Shown here in pieces: positions 1 through 15,000 of a stretch of 64,000 nucleotides of DNA; position 1 is the first letter of the stretch; every line of letters begins with the position of its first letter. The translations under genes were made by a program, and so were the position numbers. The notes beneath the pieces were generated by a model. It did no database searches. It was not told the DNA's origin and saw only the letters and a program-made list of their open reading frames with translations. The stretch spans positions 66,500,984 to 66,564,983 of the forward strand of contig NC_088300.1 in NCBI RefSeq assembly GCF_032854445.1. Reading direction: 5' to 3'. Origin of the DNA: Liolophura sinensis (Eukaryota > Mollusca > Polyplacophora > Chitonida > Chitonidae).

Positions 1-3000
1 CTGGTACTCTGAGCCAGGTAGATAGATGTCTGAAGTAACCACGACTCATCCCCTAGACCAGAGTTGGGGTTAGCTTCCATCTTGTCATCCTGTAAGTCAA
101 CATCAGGGAACAGAAGAAAGTTCAGCTGATTCACCTTATAGGGCCACTTAATAGTTTATCAGAAAATTTGCATCAAGCTACCGTTTTAAGGCCTTAAAAT
201 GCATCTGACAGCAGCTTTCACAGGCCAAACATTACGTAAGATACAGTACCTTTGATTATGAGTTTCAATTTTAATCTTTAGCTTGAATCAACCTTAGGCT
301 TTCACCGAGACTAACAGAAAGCAATTAATGGGGTAGTTTAACTTATGAAGATACCACATTTGCTCTGTTGTTCAATTCTTCTATTTCTGACAAGAAATCT
401 TACTACATGTACTTGTTATGTTTTTGTTGTGTATCTCTGTAAAACTGTAAAATCCTATATCAAACCTTAATAAATATGTTTTCTTCCTGAAACTGTTGTT
501 CATCACTTTGCAACATTTTCAATGCATCACCTGGAAAAAAATAAACAAGTGTATCAATATAAATATATGCAGGTATATCGTCAATAGAGCTAACAGAAGT
601 ACCGGTACCTGGAGTAAACCTCTTGACATTGGCAAGAAAGTGACGAACTTTTTTACGTTTGACTTAGACATTTAACTTGGACCACCAGTGCTGTTATACA
701 TGGCATACTTTTCCTCTAGTACAGTGACAAGAAGATGCATGTATGATTTGTGACCCACTTGCTCATGTATCTGATGAATCGCTCTATATCTTTATCCAAC
801 TACTGGAAGACCACCTAACTGGGCAAACAAGAACTGTCATCTGAGTATTCCCAAGAAGGCAATGCCAACAACTGAGTCCGGGTTATTATGAATATTCCCG
901 GCCGGTAGCTCTCATGTCAGGACAGAAATGTTACCCCCAGTCCCATGTTTTGGTGAGAAATTGATCAGCTTGCTGCAACCCGGGGTGTCTTCATCAGTGT
1001 ATCAGTCAAAACAAAATTACCCATTGCCCAACAAAACCCATGCAAAGTCTTACTTCTGTCCATAAACTCCTCCTGTTCGCGACACATACTGGCAGCCAGA
1101 GGGTCCTCCAGAGGCAGGTCCTTTCCCCACTCCTCAAACATATGCTTCTGGAAAGCTGCTTCCTGAGCCAGGGAGGTCTGGAAGGCAAGGTCCGTCACTC
1201 CTTCACCGTTCTCATCTATGTACACAGGACTCTCGGAAGACACATACGTCTTCTCTGTGAACACATGCAAAAACTGCATCATTTAGGTGGAGTTATCAGG
1301 TGTGTGTGTACATAGACTGTCTACATGTGGCAGAGCGAGTACATGTCGCCAAAGTGCTGCCGCCACTGAAGTATCATGCCGAAGACACCAGACATGATGC
1401 CTCACCAAGTCACCTTATACTGACACCGAGCCAACCAGTCATGTTACCTTGCTCTACCCTCTCAATGCTGAGTGCCAAGCAAGTACCGTTTCTTGAAATC
1501 TGTGGTAGGACCACGCCCAGGTTTGATCCTGGGGTTTCCAGATTTCACATTATAGTAAGAAATACAGTACACATACAGTAAATCACCCATAATTTCACGG
1601 AAGTTTTCACAAACTACCATATTTAATCACAGTAAATCAAAATAAAGTTAAGCTTTGCCTATAGTACACATTTTGCTTGACTGATTCATCCACCTTAGTT
1701 TTTTTATGAGGTTTGATTAATTTTTTAATCTATAAAAAAATTATCTGTTGGCATCAAAAATATCACTTTAAGGTCTAAGGAAAGTGCATTTGTACAGGTA
1801 CACTTCAGGTGAAACAAACTAATCTCAGTTTGCTGTACTCGGTGAAAATCTGGCAAATTCTACAGACGTACAGTGCTACAGTTCAAACTGCATGCAATTA
1901 AATTATAGATGATTGAAAATGTAGGTGATACCATAGCAAGCAAATAGTTTGCAACATGATTTCCTTCATCCATGATTGTCGAGCTCTGCGAAAAGCAATC
2001 CTAAAAACATCTAAGTTTGGAAGGCATCCATAGCGAAAACTAGTTGTACAGAAATGATGAAAATTAAGAATCTGTCAGCAACCATATTGCGGTTGGGAGC
2101 CTAACCACACTCTCACCAATCACAAAACACTGCCCTAGTAAGAAGATAATCCTTCATCTGTTTTCAAGATTATGTGCTCAGCATATGGCAAGGCCTAAAT
2201 ATCTTAATCTAAATAGTGTGATGGAAACCATCTTGAATCAAATACCTCACCAAAACGCATTCACAACCATCCTGCTACAAATGGTAAGGCTCTGCCCAAA
2301 TTCAAGGGCAATGGACAACAGTACTTCCAGGATACCATTCCATTTTTGTGGCAAGGAAAACTAAACTTCATCATTTTATGTTTAAACAATTTCTTTTGCC
2401 CGACTTAATAGGTACTGTGCTCAAGATAACACTGCAGATATGACAAATAGAACATAAAAACTAAGCCAAACTGTGACTTACTAATCTTTGAGACAGGTTT
2501 ATTATCAGTGTCTGTACAGCCAATCGTGTCCTGATGCTTGTCATCATTCGCCTCTGCTAAATCAGGATACACCAGCTCATTGGATGTAAGAGCTGGCCTC
2601 TGGGCTTCATCCTTTTCCGGACTGGCCCCAAATGAGCCCAGGGAATTCCTGCCTCCAAACGGGAAGTCCTGTAGCAGCGAGAAGAGTCATAGCTGCGTTA
2701 ACACTAATCAAACATAAGTCTGTGCTAAACTGGACCCAGGTTAGTTTTTGTATGTGATGGGGCCAATTCCTCCAAGCCATTTTCTGAAATGCTATCTTAC
2801 AGCTCATTTTTTTGGCTTTAGAAATTGTTATTTTGTCCACCTCATCAAGATTATCTTAAGACATGAGAGTTATGAGAAACCTGACAGCTTGCCGGTAATG
2901 GATTTAGTTCAAATGGTAGTCTGACAGGACTTTTAAATGCATGCTGAGCAGGTAGTGTCTTCAAGGTGTGCACACAGTGTGAATGTTGGTGTGCACATCA

Positions 3001-6000
3001 TGTTTAGAATGAGTGATTGAGTGAGTGCTCATTGTTGAACGTCGTACTAAACAATTCTTCACCATATAGCGAGGAGGAGTCCTTTGGGTGTGTGGCTCAA
3101 TGTACCTCCGTTTATGCCGGGAGGAATTCCACTGCTCTTATCTGATGTTGCTTACCGAGATGACTTGCCAAAGGCAACCAAGTCCTCTCACCCGACCTAT
3201 TATACTCAAAGGAGAAGAAAACTTAAAAACATGACACTATAGGCTGAAAAGAACACATTAGTTTCTATCTGATGGTGCCTGCTGCACAATTTTGCGATCT
3301 TTCCTCGCCATACAAGTAAAGCCTGAATACGGCAAAGCTGGCATAAATCGTTTCCGTCGCATCCTCCATCTTTAATACCCTGCAAGTTATGCTGGGGGGG
3401 GGGGGGGGGGGGGTGTTGCCTCTCAGCCTTGAGGTACATATTAGAATTTTTTTTATGGCATGCACCTGTGAGGAAAATGCATACTCTTTTCAATGGTATC
3501 TGACTGATATTTAAATAGTCTTCTCACCTGCGAGGAAAATGCATACTGATTTCAATGGTATCTGATTGATATTTAAATAGTCTTCTCCTCTAAACGGGTC
3601 AACCAGTTGTTACACTATCCTCTTTATGCTGAACACCAAGTGAGGAACCTGCAACTACCTCTATTAAAGACTTCGGCATATCACGTATAGTATCACCAGT
3701 ATGTTTAAAATTACATATTTTGGTCTTTAATCAATGTTCCACAATGTAAGTTTGAACAATAATGTGCAGGATGTCAACTCTTTCTTTGTGTACTGTAGCT
3801 GACCCAACCATAAAATCTTACTCTGGAACTACATGTAATCCATTAAGTTTCGTGAAGATATAGCCTTACCCTGGCCCACAATAATACCAGGTAAATGGCT
3901 AAATTCAAAATCTGACAATTTGAATAAAACTGTAAATATATCTAATTATTTAAAATCATTACCTTGATGAGGCCTTCAAAGCGTGCCCTACCAAGTTTAC
4001 ACAAGATGGTGTAAAAATTGTCCCAACAGCCAACCCCAAAAACCTTACTATGGATGGCCACACCTGTATCTCAGCCTTAGACTTCCAGTCTCTCCAAAAC
4101 TCACTGATATGGCCATGTATATACCTCAGCCTGACACTTCAGCCTCTCCACAACTCCCTGAGATGGCCACACATGTACCTCAGCCTGACACTTCCAGTCT
4201 CTCCACAACTCATCAATATGGCCACACATGTACCTCATCCTGACATTTCCAGTCTCTCCAAAGCTCACCGATATGGCTACACATGTACCGCATCCTGATA
4301 CTTCCTGCTTCCTCAACTCACTGATATGGTCAGACATGTACCTCGGTCGGACACTTCCTGCTTGCACACATCTCACTGATATGGCCACACATGTACCTCA
4401 TCCTGACACTTCCTGCTTCCTCACAACTCATTGATATGGTCAGACATGTACCTCAGTCTGACACTTCCAGGCTCCCCACAACTCACCAATATGGCCACAC
4501 ATCTACCTCATCCGCACACTTCCTGCTTGCCCACAACTCACTGATATGGCCACATATGTACCTCATCCTGACACTTCCTGCTTGCCCACAACTCACTGAT
4601 ATGGCCACACATGTACCTCAGCCTCACACTTCTAGGACATGTACCTCAGCCTCACACTTCCAGGTCTCTCCACAACCCACCGATAAGGCCACACATCTAC
4701 CTCATCCTGACACTTCCAAGCTCTCCACAACCCACCGATAAGGCCACACATCTACTTCATCCTGACACTTCCAATCTCTCCACAACTCACTGATATGGTC
4801 ATACATATACCTCATCTTGACAAAATCCTGATGCTTCCAGCCTCTCCTCCTGGTTCTGCTGGCTATGTGATATATGGTCAGACATGTACTCAACCTGACA
4901 CTTTCTAGCTCTCCACAACTCACTGATATGACCACACATGTACTTCATCCTGACAATTCCTGCTTGCCCACAACTCACTGATATGGTCAGACATTTACCT
5001 CAGCCTCACACTTCCTGCTTGCCCACAACTCACTGATATGGCCACAGATGCACCTCAGCCTGACACTTCCTGCTTCCTCACAACTCACTGATATGGTCAG
5101 ACATGTACCTCAGTCTGACACTTCCAGGCTTCCCACAACTCACCGATATGGCCACACATGAACCTCATCCGCACACTTCCTGCTTGCCCACAACTCACTG
5201 ATATGGCCACACATGTACCTCAGCCTCACACTTCCAGGTCTCTCCATAACTCACCAATATGACCACACATCTACCTCATCCTGACACTTCCAAGTCTCTC
5301 CACAACCCACCGATATGGCCACACATCTACCTCATCCTGACACTTCCAAGCTCTCCACAACCCACCGATATGGCCACACATCTACCTCATCCTGACACTT
5401 CCAATCTCTCCACAACCCACTGATATGGCCACACATCTACCTCGTCCTGACACTTCCAATCTCTCCACAACCCACTGATATGGCCACACATCTACCTCAT
5501 CCTGACACTTCCAATCTCTCCACAACCCACTGATATGGCCACACATCTACCTCATCCTGAAACTTCCAAGCTCTCCACAACCCACCCATATGGCCACACA
5601 TCTACCTCATCCTGACATTTCCAGGCTCTCTACAAGTCACTGATATTGCCATACATATACCTCATCCTGACAAAATCCTGATGCCTCCAGCCTCTCCCCC
5701 TGGTTCTGCTCGCTATGTGAGGAGTGGAGAAAGTCCTCAAAATGGTAGCTGCTTTCTTCGGCCAGGCCACCCCCAACCTGCTGCAAGTCATCAATGCCAC
5801 TGTGCGTCATTTCCAGTGGTTTGAAATGTATCGAGTCCAGGACAGGCTGGTTTACCTGAGAAAGGCACATCAAAATTCTTTCTCTAATGTTTTCCAATGG
5901 TTCTACTTCATTTTTGTATAGTTAGGCAGTCAGTTTTTAGTGGTGGCGAAAACCAGAATGCCAGGGGTAAACCACCAACTTTTGACAAGTAACTCACACT

Positions 6001-9000
6001 TTCTGTAATGTACAGCTATGCACACTGTATTGGTGGTCTTCACAGAACGTTAGCACTGGCAAATGGCCACACCGTTTATTTGATTGGTGTTCTGCGCCAT
6101 ACCCAAGAATGTTTCACTTATATAGCAGCAGTCAGCATTATGGTAGGAGGAAATCGGGCAGAGCTCGGGGGAAACCCACGATCATCCACAAGTTGCTGGC
6201 AGACCTTTGCATGTATGGCTGGAGAGGAAGCTAGCATGAGCTGGACTTCAGCTCACAACGTCCATGTTGGTGAGAGGCTCCTGGGTCACTGCGCTGCACT
6301 GGCGTGCTAACTCCCTCAGTCATGCTAGCCCCAAAATAGCCACACCAGCATCATTCACTGTAAACATGTATTGTCACCAAGCCCTCACTAATTCCATGTC
6401 TAGGAATGGGGACTGAACCCACACTTTGTGTGTGCTAGCAAGTGAAAGAGAAGTGTTTTAGCCACTTCGTTATCAGGTGCTACCTACACTGCTTTTAACT
6501 CATTTGCTACCACAACATCATACAGCCTTCGCTACTGCAACCCTGATCACCGCTTGGTCTTCAGCAGGCCACTGCAGAAATACAATTTTGCACTAAAAAA
6601 GTTTTTGTTTTATTATTTTTGGATAATTCCACCATCAGATATTCAGTGGCAGTTGGTATTTTTGTTCTGTGAAGCGTGTAAATATAAAATTAATCACTTT
6701 ATTAGAACAATGTATCTCTCGATTTAAAATTGCGTTTCCATAGTTCGCGTTCGTTGTTGTTGTTACCGGTACATTTTCCGATAGTTTAGGTTCGCGTCCC
6801 TCATTAATTCTGGAGCGCAGTTGAACTAAAGTTAATTCCTCTTTGACGAAAGACTCTTCTATGTCACTGCTAACATCTGAAACCGAAATATCCGAATCGA
6901 AATTCTCTCAAACCTCTTTATTCATAAAGACTTCGAAATCGTCGTCTGTACTCGAGTCCGCCATTTCAGCAAACGCCTCAGAGAAAGCTTCCATAGGGTC
7001 TAATAAGCCAGTATTTGGTTTAGCTCCCTAAAAATCCCAATTTTGCAAAAATAGACCAGTCAGAGACAGTGTTTTATGCAGCTTAAGCCGCTCGCGGGGA
7101 AATGAGTTCGTCAAATGTGCGGCTTGAGCCGCTCGCGATAACCAAGGGGTATGGTTAGCCTGCGGCTTAAGCCGCTCCCAGGAGTGAATGAGTTAACATT
7201 ATTTCAACTGTTTCCACACGGCTTACTAGCAGAAAAAGTATGAACAGACTTACCATGCTCTGCATTCCAACAGAATCCCTTGTCTCATCTCCCACTGGCC
7301 GAATACGTCTTTCATCCTGTCAAATGATTCAATATTACATTCACAACAAACCAAAAGAAATACCATGCCCAATGAACTGTTTTTTTTTTACTTTTTTACT
7401 TATCTGATTAGTGGTTTATGCCATACAATGTACTCAAGATTATTTCGGCCAGTACTATGGTGGGAGGAAACCCGGAAGAACCCGGTTGGAACTTATGACC
7501 ATCCGCAGGTTGCTAGAAAACCTTCCCCCAAAAGACTGCAGAGGAATCCAACAAATTGATACTTCAAGGTTATGGCTGGAAACTAAGATACACCTGTCAT
7601 GGTAAAGTGAGTAACAGATGATGCCATCAGGCTAGGTGCTGAGGGTCAAGACACACATTTACAAGAACAGCCCCTCCCCCCCTTTCAATTTCTTAAGTGA
7701 AGCAGCTCTCAGTGTGAGCCTGAAAACTCAATGAAAGCAAAAAAAGGGAATAGCTCTGTAAAATGGGAATCATTTTCAACAGGCTCCAAGTGATAATTTG
7801 TAGATTCAGTGGTGAATGACAACCTATGTCATGCCATTGTAAGATTCATAATGGAGGCTCATAAAAATATGGCCAGAGGCATTATGGGATACCTTAAGCC
7901 AGGACGTAAAATTCACAAAATGACACTGGGACATACCATACATGTATGCCATTTGGTGTTTTGGGGCCCATGCCAGCTGATCCATCTAACCCTAATCAAT
8001 TCAGCTCTCATCACAGACATTACCTGTGGTACCTGTAATGGCCTTGGGTCCTGAGGTCTCACAAACACAGGGGGGCCATCAATGACAAACAGTTCATCCT
8101 CGCTGCACATGGGGTTCAAACCAAAAACAAACTTCATTTAAAATGTAAATACAAATCAAGTCTTACCTTGAAATTGAAGAAAACATTGCTGTTTTTCCCT
8201 CTAAACTGTGCCTTAAAAGAGTTCAGAGGCTGGAAGGTTTTTACATATACAGAATATTTTCTATTTCTTAAAAATTTTTTTTCCTTTATTAGCTTTTATA
8301 CATGAATTGTTTCTTTGCTGCCAATACTTTAGCTGCTATCTCTTTCTGAATAATGTTTCCAAATGAACTTTTTGCATACTTGCAAGTCACAGCAGTAAAA
8401 ATATGGTTCACTTACCTTCCCGGAGCACTGCTTCCATCACCTCCGCCACCCCAGTCCCCAGGGACAGGGGAGATAACCACTTCTCCCTCAGCTGACTGTC
8501 TTACAAATGTGTTAGGGCGAGATGAGCCATCAGTGAAATGGTCACTTCCTCCCTCCAGCCCTAGAAAAAAAACAAAAAAAACAAAACAAATAAAGTCCAT
8601 AAAATAAGCTATAAAACAGCTGAAGATTAATCTTCTTATTTCCACAGATTTTTCACATCTGTTCAGTATAGGTATATTGTCACGGTAATAAGTATTCGTG
8701 CACAAACTTTTCCCCTCAGTATGACCTGTCAGCAAGTTCCAACACAACACCATGTACTTTCAGCCTTATTTCCAATAACTCAAACCTCATTTGCATACCT
8801 GGTCTGATATTATCGTCAGCAATCTCCTCACAACTGCCTACCCCATTCTGTCGGTCATTGTTCAAGGACTGTCTCATAGCCTACAAACAACAGCACAAGT
8901 AATGAAGACCAATGTTTGTTATGTGACTGTGACATGCCACTTCACAGTTTTACCTCAGGTGATGAAAGAGACGACAAAGTTTTCCGGGGAGCTATCTTTC

Positions 9001-12000
9001 AAATAGGAATCAGCGAATGAAGTGTGTTTATCCACAAAAAGTCAAAAACAGAAAGAAGGATTTTCACATAAAACCAATTGGGAACTTGAACATCCTGAGC
9101 AAACAAACTGAATACTCAATACTGATGCATAAAACTATGAATTGTGGCCTGAACGCCTATATTAGGATTCAGAGAGTTAAAATTCTGACGACCTACGAAG
9201 TGTATTACTAAGATGAATACATAAAAATTTGAACTTTTGGCACCTAAAATCAAATAACACAAGGTTTTCTCTTTTGGCCTCATACAGCTGTGGGAAACTG
9301 GCCCTAATTTATTAGGTCATCAATCACTACTTTAAACTAAGGCATGAATAGTGAAGCAAGTCATCTAGGTATAAATTCTGTAGCTACACTCACACTTCTA
9401 ACAGCCTCCAGTTCATCCTCTGTGTCAGCACTGTCAGAGTTAGCCAAGGGGCCCTGCTGGGGGCAGGTCTCCTTGTTAACATCCAGCTGATCATCTGAAA
9501 CGACATAATATAAACTTAACATAATGTACTGTGAATTCTTCAACTTTTTAACACATTTGCAAGGTGTTTATTGGAGCATATTCTGAAGGCATTCTGTGTA
9601 AACTAATAATAGTATATTTTTTGTGAATCCCTGAAGTTGGCCATTTAAAACCAATGTAGTTTTGTCTCAAAAAATCTAATTATAAAAATGTATAAACTGC
9701 ATTGAAAGTTGCTCTTTCATATGCGAAAAGGTTGAGGAATTACAGTAAGCCAAAAATCAGATGTACAAAGAAGACTGCTTGACCGATTCAATGATACTCA
9801 AGAATGCCATCACCACTTACAAAGGTTCACAGAAATCATTTTTCCATGTACCGACCACCACTTTCTAGGCGAAATGGAGTTTTTGATTTAACTAAAATTG
9901 AGTTTGTTATTTTTTTTCTTTTGTTTCGACCCACCATTTGGAGTTTCTAACACTGAATATCTTTGATAATAGGCAGACACTGCAGTAAGCTACATGTATT
10001 TCAGGAGTGAGTTATTGCTTGGGGTTTAATGTCGTGCTCAATATTTCAGTCACTACCCAGAAAGCTTAAAACCTAGAGTATCAGTCTAGATGAGCTATTC
10101 GTCTTCACATCACTTATACAAAAATATTCAATAGTAATGAATCAAGAAAGACTGATCATGCATTAATGGCTTAAGGAATGCGGTTGTTACTCTGGGTGAG
10201 TAAAAGAACACATCAAAAATGACAAAAACAAAACATCTTCGAAAATTGAAAATCATGCAACACCTTACATGTGTATCAGAAACTAATCTGAATGTTCTGT
10301 GAATTATCTAAATTCTCTTGATTGATTGATTTATTTATTTGATTGGTGTTTTACGCTGTACTCAAGAATAATCTAAATTCTCTTGAAGTCGTATCCTTAC
10401 TTGTCAAAATGAACGAAGATTTCAATCAGCAAAAGCCACCAAGTCTGATCTGACTAATTGACAGGGTAGTCATCACATGAAATTTACCGCAAAACTCAGC
10501 CACTGGTAATAACCCACAAAAAAGGATTCCATGGACCCCATGGAGTATTAACTATAATGATCTTTACATAGAGAATCCACATATTTAGACAGATAAAATA
10601 CACTGCTACTTTATGTAACAATGCATTGTCACTTTTTCCACAATGAATATGGCTTTGATCTCAATGGCCTGAACTGTCCTGTCTGGCACACATCTCCATG
10701 TGCATTCTTTGAACAAAAAACAGCCTTTTAAAGCGAATCTATGTCACTGGTAAATTTTTACATGTGGCCAAAGCGGTTTTAATTTCGCTGCTATAAGCCA
10801 TTTATCAAACGCTGTAAGCCATTTAATCAACACAGAGGGTCATAATAACTAGTCACGCAAACAGGTTGCTTTGCAGACTTTGGATATGTTCAAACTGAGT
10901 TTATGTAAAATTTTGAATATTTCTTCCTAAAAACCTTAAATTGAATAAACATAACCAGTTATTGAGTATTTCACTCAATCGACGGACCATATGCCGGCTC
11001 ATCCAGACGACTTCTATGAACCCCTTCACTTATTGTCACCAAGGCCACCTATCAATAGTAAAGAGCAGGGAACCACAAAAAAAGCAATTACGCGTATGTA
11101 CAATCTGCACACAAACAAATACATTCTAGATTGATTTCTACATGCATGTACCTTCAAAAGCTATAGACACAGGGCTGTCACTTGTGGTTGACTTCTGTTT
11201 GGTGCTACAGTAATACTGAAACCAGTCTTCAGCTCCTGCAATCAGAAACCAATACAAGGTCATAATCTGTGATCTTCAAGTAAACAATGGATAAAATGGC
11301 CACACCTGATATATTAATTCAAAATGGCTCTGACAGTCATATAGATCTACCACTAAACACTGGGAAACACAAGATCAACATTTCTCTAATAAATTTGCAA
11401 GAAATTATTACTTTACAAAGAAGGATATTTTTAGGGCAGCCATCTTGGAAAAAAAGGAATGTGCTCAAATAAAAATTTTATACTTCTTTATCCCTGGTCA
11501 TCACACTAAGATGAGTATCAATCCCAAACATTTAATCCAACTGTAGGTTGCAGGTACATGAGCATTGCATTACTCACACAGATGTGCTATAAAACATATC
11601 ACCATATCAGACAATTAAAGTGAAAAAGATGACTCCTGTAATATTTCAGACAGCCCATTATTAATTCTGACAGAAAAGATTCTTTTAACCACTGTCCACA
11701 CAGTGTTCACAGCGAAAGCTTTCTTCCACAGTGAATGACCAAAACTTTAATACATTTTTTATTGGCCAGTAAATGTCAAACAATATTACTTATGGTGCCG
11801 AAACTTACATTTTTCCACAGAATATTATCCTACCTTAAAAATAAATCCTAATAATCCTTCCTTCAAATAAACTTCATAACATCTCAGATTAATAAAACTC
11901 TCAGATTCAGGCAAAATGAAAAACTAAATGATGGGTGAAATTTTACTTCATTTCCTGTAAATTTCAACTAATTTGATATTATTAACAAATACACTACCAG

Positions 12001-15000
12001 GCTTTCCTTTTTTGCTCTTTTTTTTTTCTTTCTTTTCTTATGTCTACAACTAACCTGTTGGGAAGTGCTCTTCTTCTCTGTAATTATTGTGACCATTGGT
12101 CTCCTTCTCCACCTCCTCTGGCTCGTTCTCAAATTGAAGTTCTCCGAAATCACTGAAATCATCGTCAAGATCAGCCAGTTCTGCGTCTTCAAATTGCACC
12201 TCACATATACTCGCCTCTGCCTCTTCTCCCTCCTGTAGCCCACTCCCTGCCCCCAGCAGAGTCTGTACCACAGACAGTGCACCCCCGCCCCCTTGAGGCC
12301 GCTCTGATTGACCTGCTGCTGTTTGTTTCTTCACCGTTCCCATGGCGTGGGATCGCGCCATTGTCTGTTCGCTGGAGGAGTCCACTCCATGAGAATCTTT
12401 AGATGAGCTACATAAACCTGACATTTGCTGTCTGTTGGACTGATGTGTGTTTCTGGCCTCCTGTCCAAAGTTCATTAACTCTGAAGACGACACATCTTCT
12501 ATATTGAAAAAGGAATTGTCTACAACCAAACAGAATTGACATTAATGTTTGTTGTTGAAATGCTTTTGGTAACTTTCACACACACAACCGTGTAAGTTTT
12601 TCTGACAAGTTTAAATCAGACAGGTATTATCTGGTCTTTTCGAAGTGCTGCAAAGTGTATAAGCATGTACCTCCTACATGTTCATTACATTTTTTCTACG
12701 CAATGCCCTCAAGCTATTCAATAATGTTCACATGTTACCCCTATTCATGCTGTAAGCTTCATCAGTATATGATCAGTGATTATTTATCTACTTGATTGCT
12801 GTTTAAATCAATACTCACTTAAATCAATTTTTCACTTTAATATAAGATGGGGGGCCTCCGAGGCTGAGAGGGTTAGCATGCCAGCATGGCACAATGACCC
12901 AGGAGTCTCCCACCAATGTGATTGCTGTGAGTTCAATTCCAGCTCATGCTGGCTTCCTCTCTAGCCGTACATGGGAAGGTCTTCCAGCAACCTGCAGATG
13001 GTCACGGGTGTCCCCTGGGCTCTGCCTGCTTTCTACCCACCATAATGCTGGCTGCCTTCATATAAGTGAAATGTTCTTGAGTACGGCATGAAACTCCAAT
13101 CAAATAAATAACTAAATAAATTAATATAAGATGAAGAGCAGTTTTATGGGTGGGAGAAAACTGACTGCCCAGGGTAAGCCACTGACCGGTTTCAACTTAG
13201 TGCCGTGACATACACACATGCACACCATACTTATCAAAGGCAGGTGGTCTTAAACTATCATTATCATTGCCACCAATTTCTCAGGCACAGTGAAGAATCC
13301 ACAAATTCCCTGTCCAATGCTGGGGTTAAACTGCCACCCTGTGAACCTGTGAATGAGGACAAATACCAACACTAGCATGAAGTGTACAAACCTTGCATCA
13401 TTTCCTGAGGGATAATACCCAGCGAGGAACGGTTGGCATCACCACCAGCATGAGGGGGCAGTACCAGCTCTGAGTTGGATCTGTCAGGTAAGAAAGACAT
13501 ATCCATATACATAAAACATTAGAAATCCATAAATACAAATAACTAATTTGCTAATCTGCTAATACAAAACCATCAGTCCATCTATGACCTTCACATTGAA
13601 AGGATATGAAGATTTATACATATCCATGCACGATCTAGGTGTCAAGATCGTGAAAAAAAATATATATGCGTCCCATATAACATTAATAATTAAGTGTGCA
13701 GAATGTAATTATAAAGTGCACATTTCTTCTCAATGTCTAGAAACAACAAGTTAAGTCTGTAGCCCATGCAGATACATTTGGTCTTGATCTAGTCTTTCAT
13801 AACAGAAAAAAACAAAAACATCATGACTTGTTCGATGAATGAAATAACCCAAATACATGTGCATGTACTTGCTGAATGGTAACTGCTAGCTGCCTACCCT
13901 TTCCTGCTGTTTATTGGATATCCCTGACCACTATATGCAGTCCCTGGTCCACAATGATCACTGAAGGAGATGCATGCCACCGGGCCCTGGTTGGCCACTC
14001 TGTCATTTGGCTGACCTTGAGGGGCTGACCAAGGCTCACAGTCCAAAAAAGAACCTTTTGGGTCGTCATAGTCTCTGAAGTAAAGAAATTAATTCATGAC
14101 TCAAACAAGTGAGGCATGGTAATGTAAAACCAAAATTTAAATGCCAGTTGTTTAATCCAATTCTCCCGAAAATTACAGGCAAAATATAGAAATCAATAAC
14201 AAATAAATTCAGTATTTAAGTCCACCAGAATCCTTAATTAACAGAACCTGTACTTGAAGCATCATGATCATATTTATCCTGGCAACTAGCTTTTTTTCTT
14301 TTTTAAAGGCATCTTCACGTTTCTTAACACCCTAGCCCCAGGATCACGAATCTGACCTAATCTAAAGTAGAAATTATAACTAACTTCAGTGAAATTTTAT
14401 TTTAATATTAACAGTTTTCTAGAGTTTTCATGACAAAATCGGAATTCAGTGTTTATGTTTAGGTCTATATTCATGACCAGTATCCCAGGTTAGATTGTGA
14501 CTTTAGTCCAAGGTCCACTTTGTGACCCTGTGGCATGAACAGCAACATTCTTCAATCAGAATTTCACTTGTGGGCAAAAAAACAATTACAGGTGATGTAC
14601 CACAGGAGCAATAACACATTAGATCATTATCACTGCATAACACAGATTAGACCTATCAATGCATATAGATGACAAAATGTAAATTAATGCAAAAACTTGA
14701 AACAGAAAATGAAAAAAATACTAGCATTCTCACATATCTGAGGTGGACCAGAAACATAATTACAGTTAAAAACAACATAATTGACGTAACTTTTATATGC
14801 GCATACAACAGTAATGCAAATACATGTGCATTTGTGCATTAAGAGATTCAAGCATTAATTTAACCCACAAAATGGCGGAAATAAATTGAAAAGAACATCA
14901 GTCAAAAAATGTTTTGTCAAATAATAATGTCTTCTCCCGAAAACACAACAAAACCCCTGGCCCTTTAAACGATTAACTCCTGTAGCTTATCAATATTGTC

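Noticed and set aside
965-1020. Continuation of CEP192 exon to the stop at 965
   Set aside because: A strong donor (GGGCAATGG|GTAATT) ends the exon at 1021, and the next exon (1-53) continues the conserved GDESW in phase.
3963-3987. 25-nt micro-exon of CEP192 (acceptor TTGGTAG|, donor ATCAAG|GTAATG)
   Set aside because: Flanking exons are both phase 0, and 25 nt would shift the frame.
4040-5660. CRISPR-like repeat array
   Set aside because: Units are contiguous without unique spacers, and the locus is an intron of an animal gene.
12845-12960. Possible tRNA gene
   Set aside because: A and B box words belong to the SINE head; the sequence continues into the SINE body and tail and does not close a cloverleaf.
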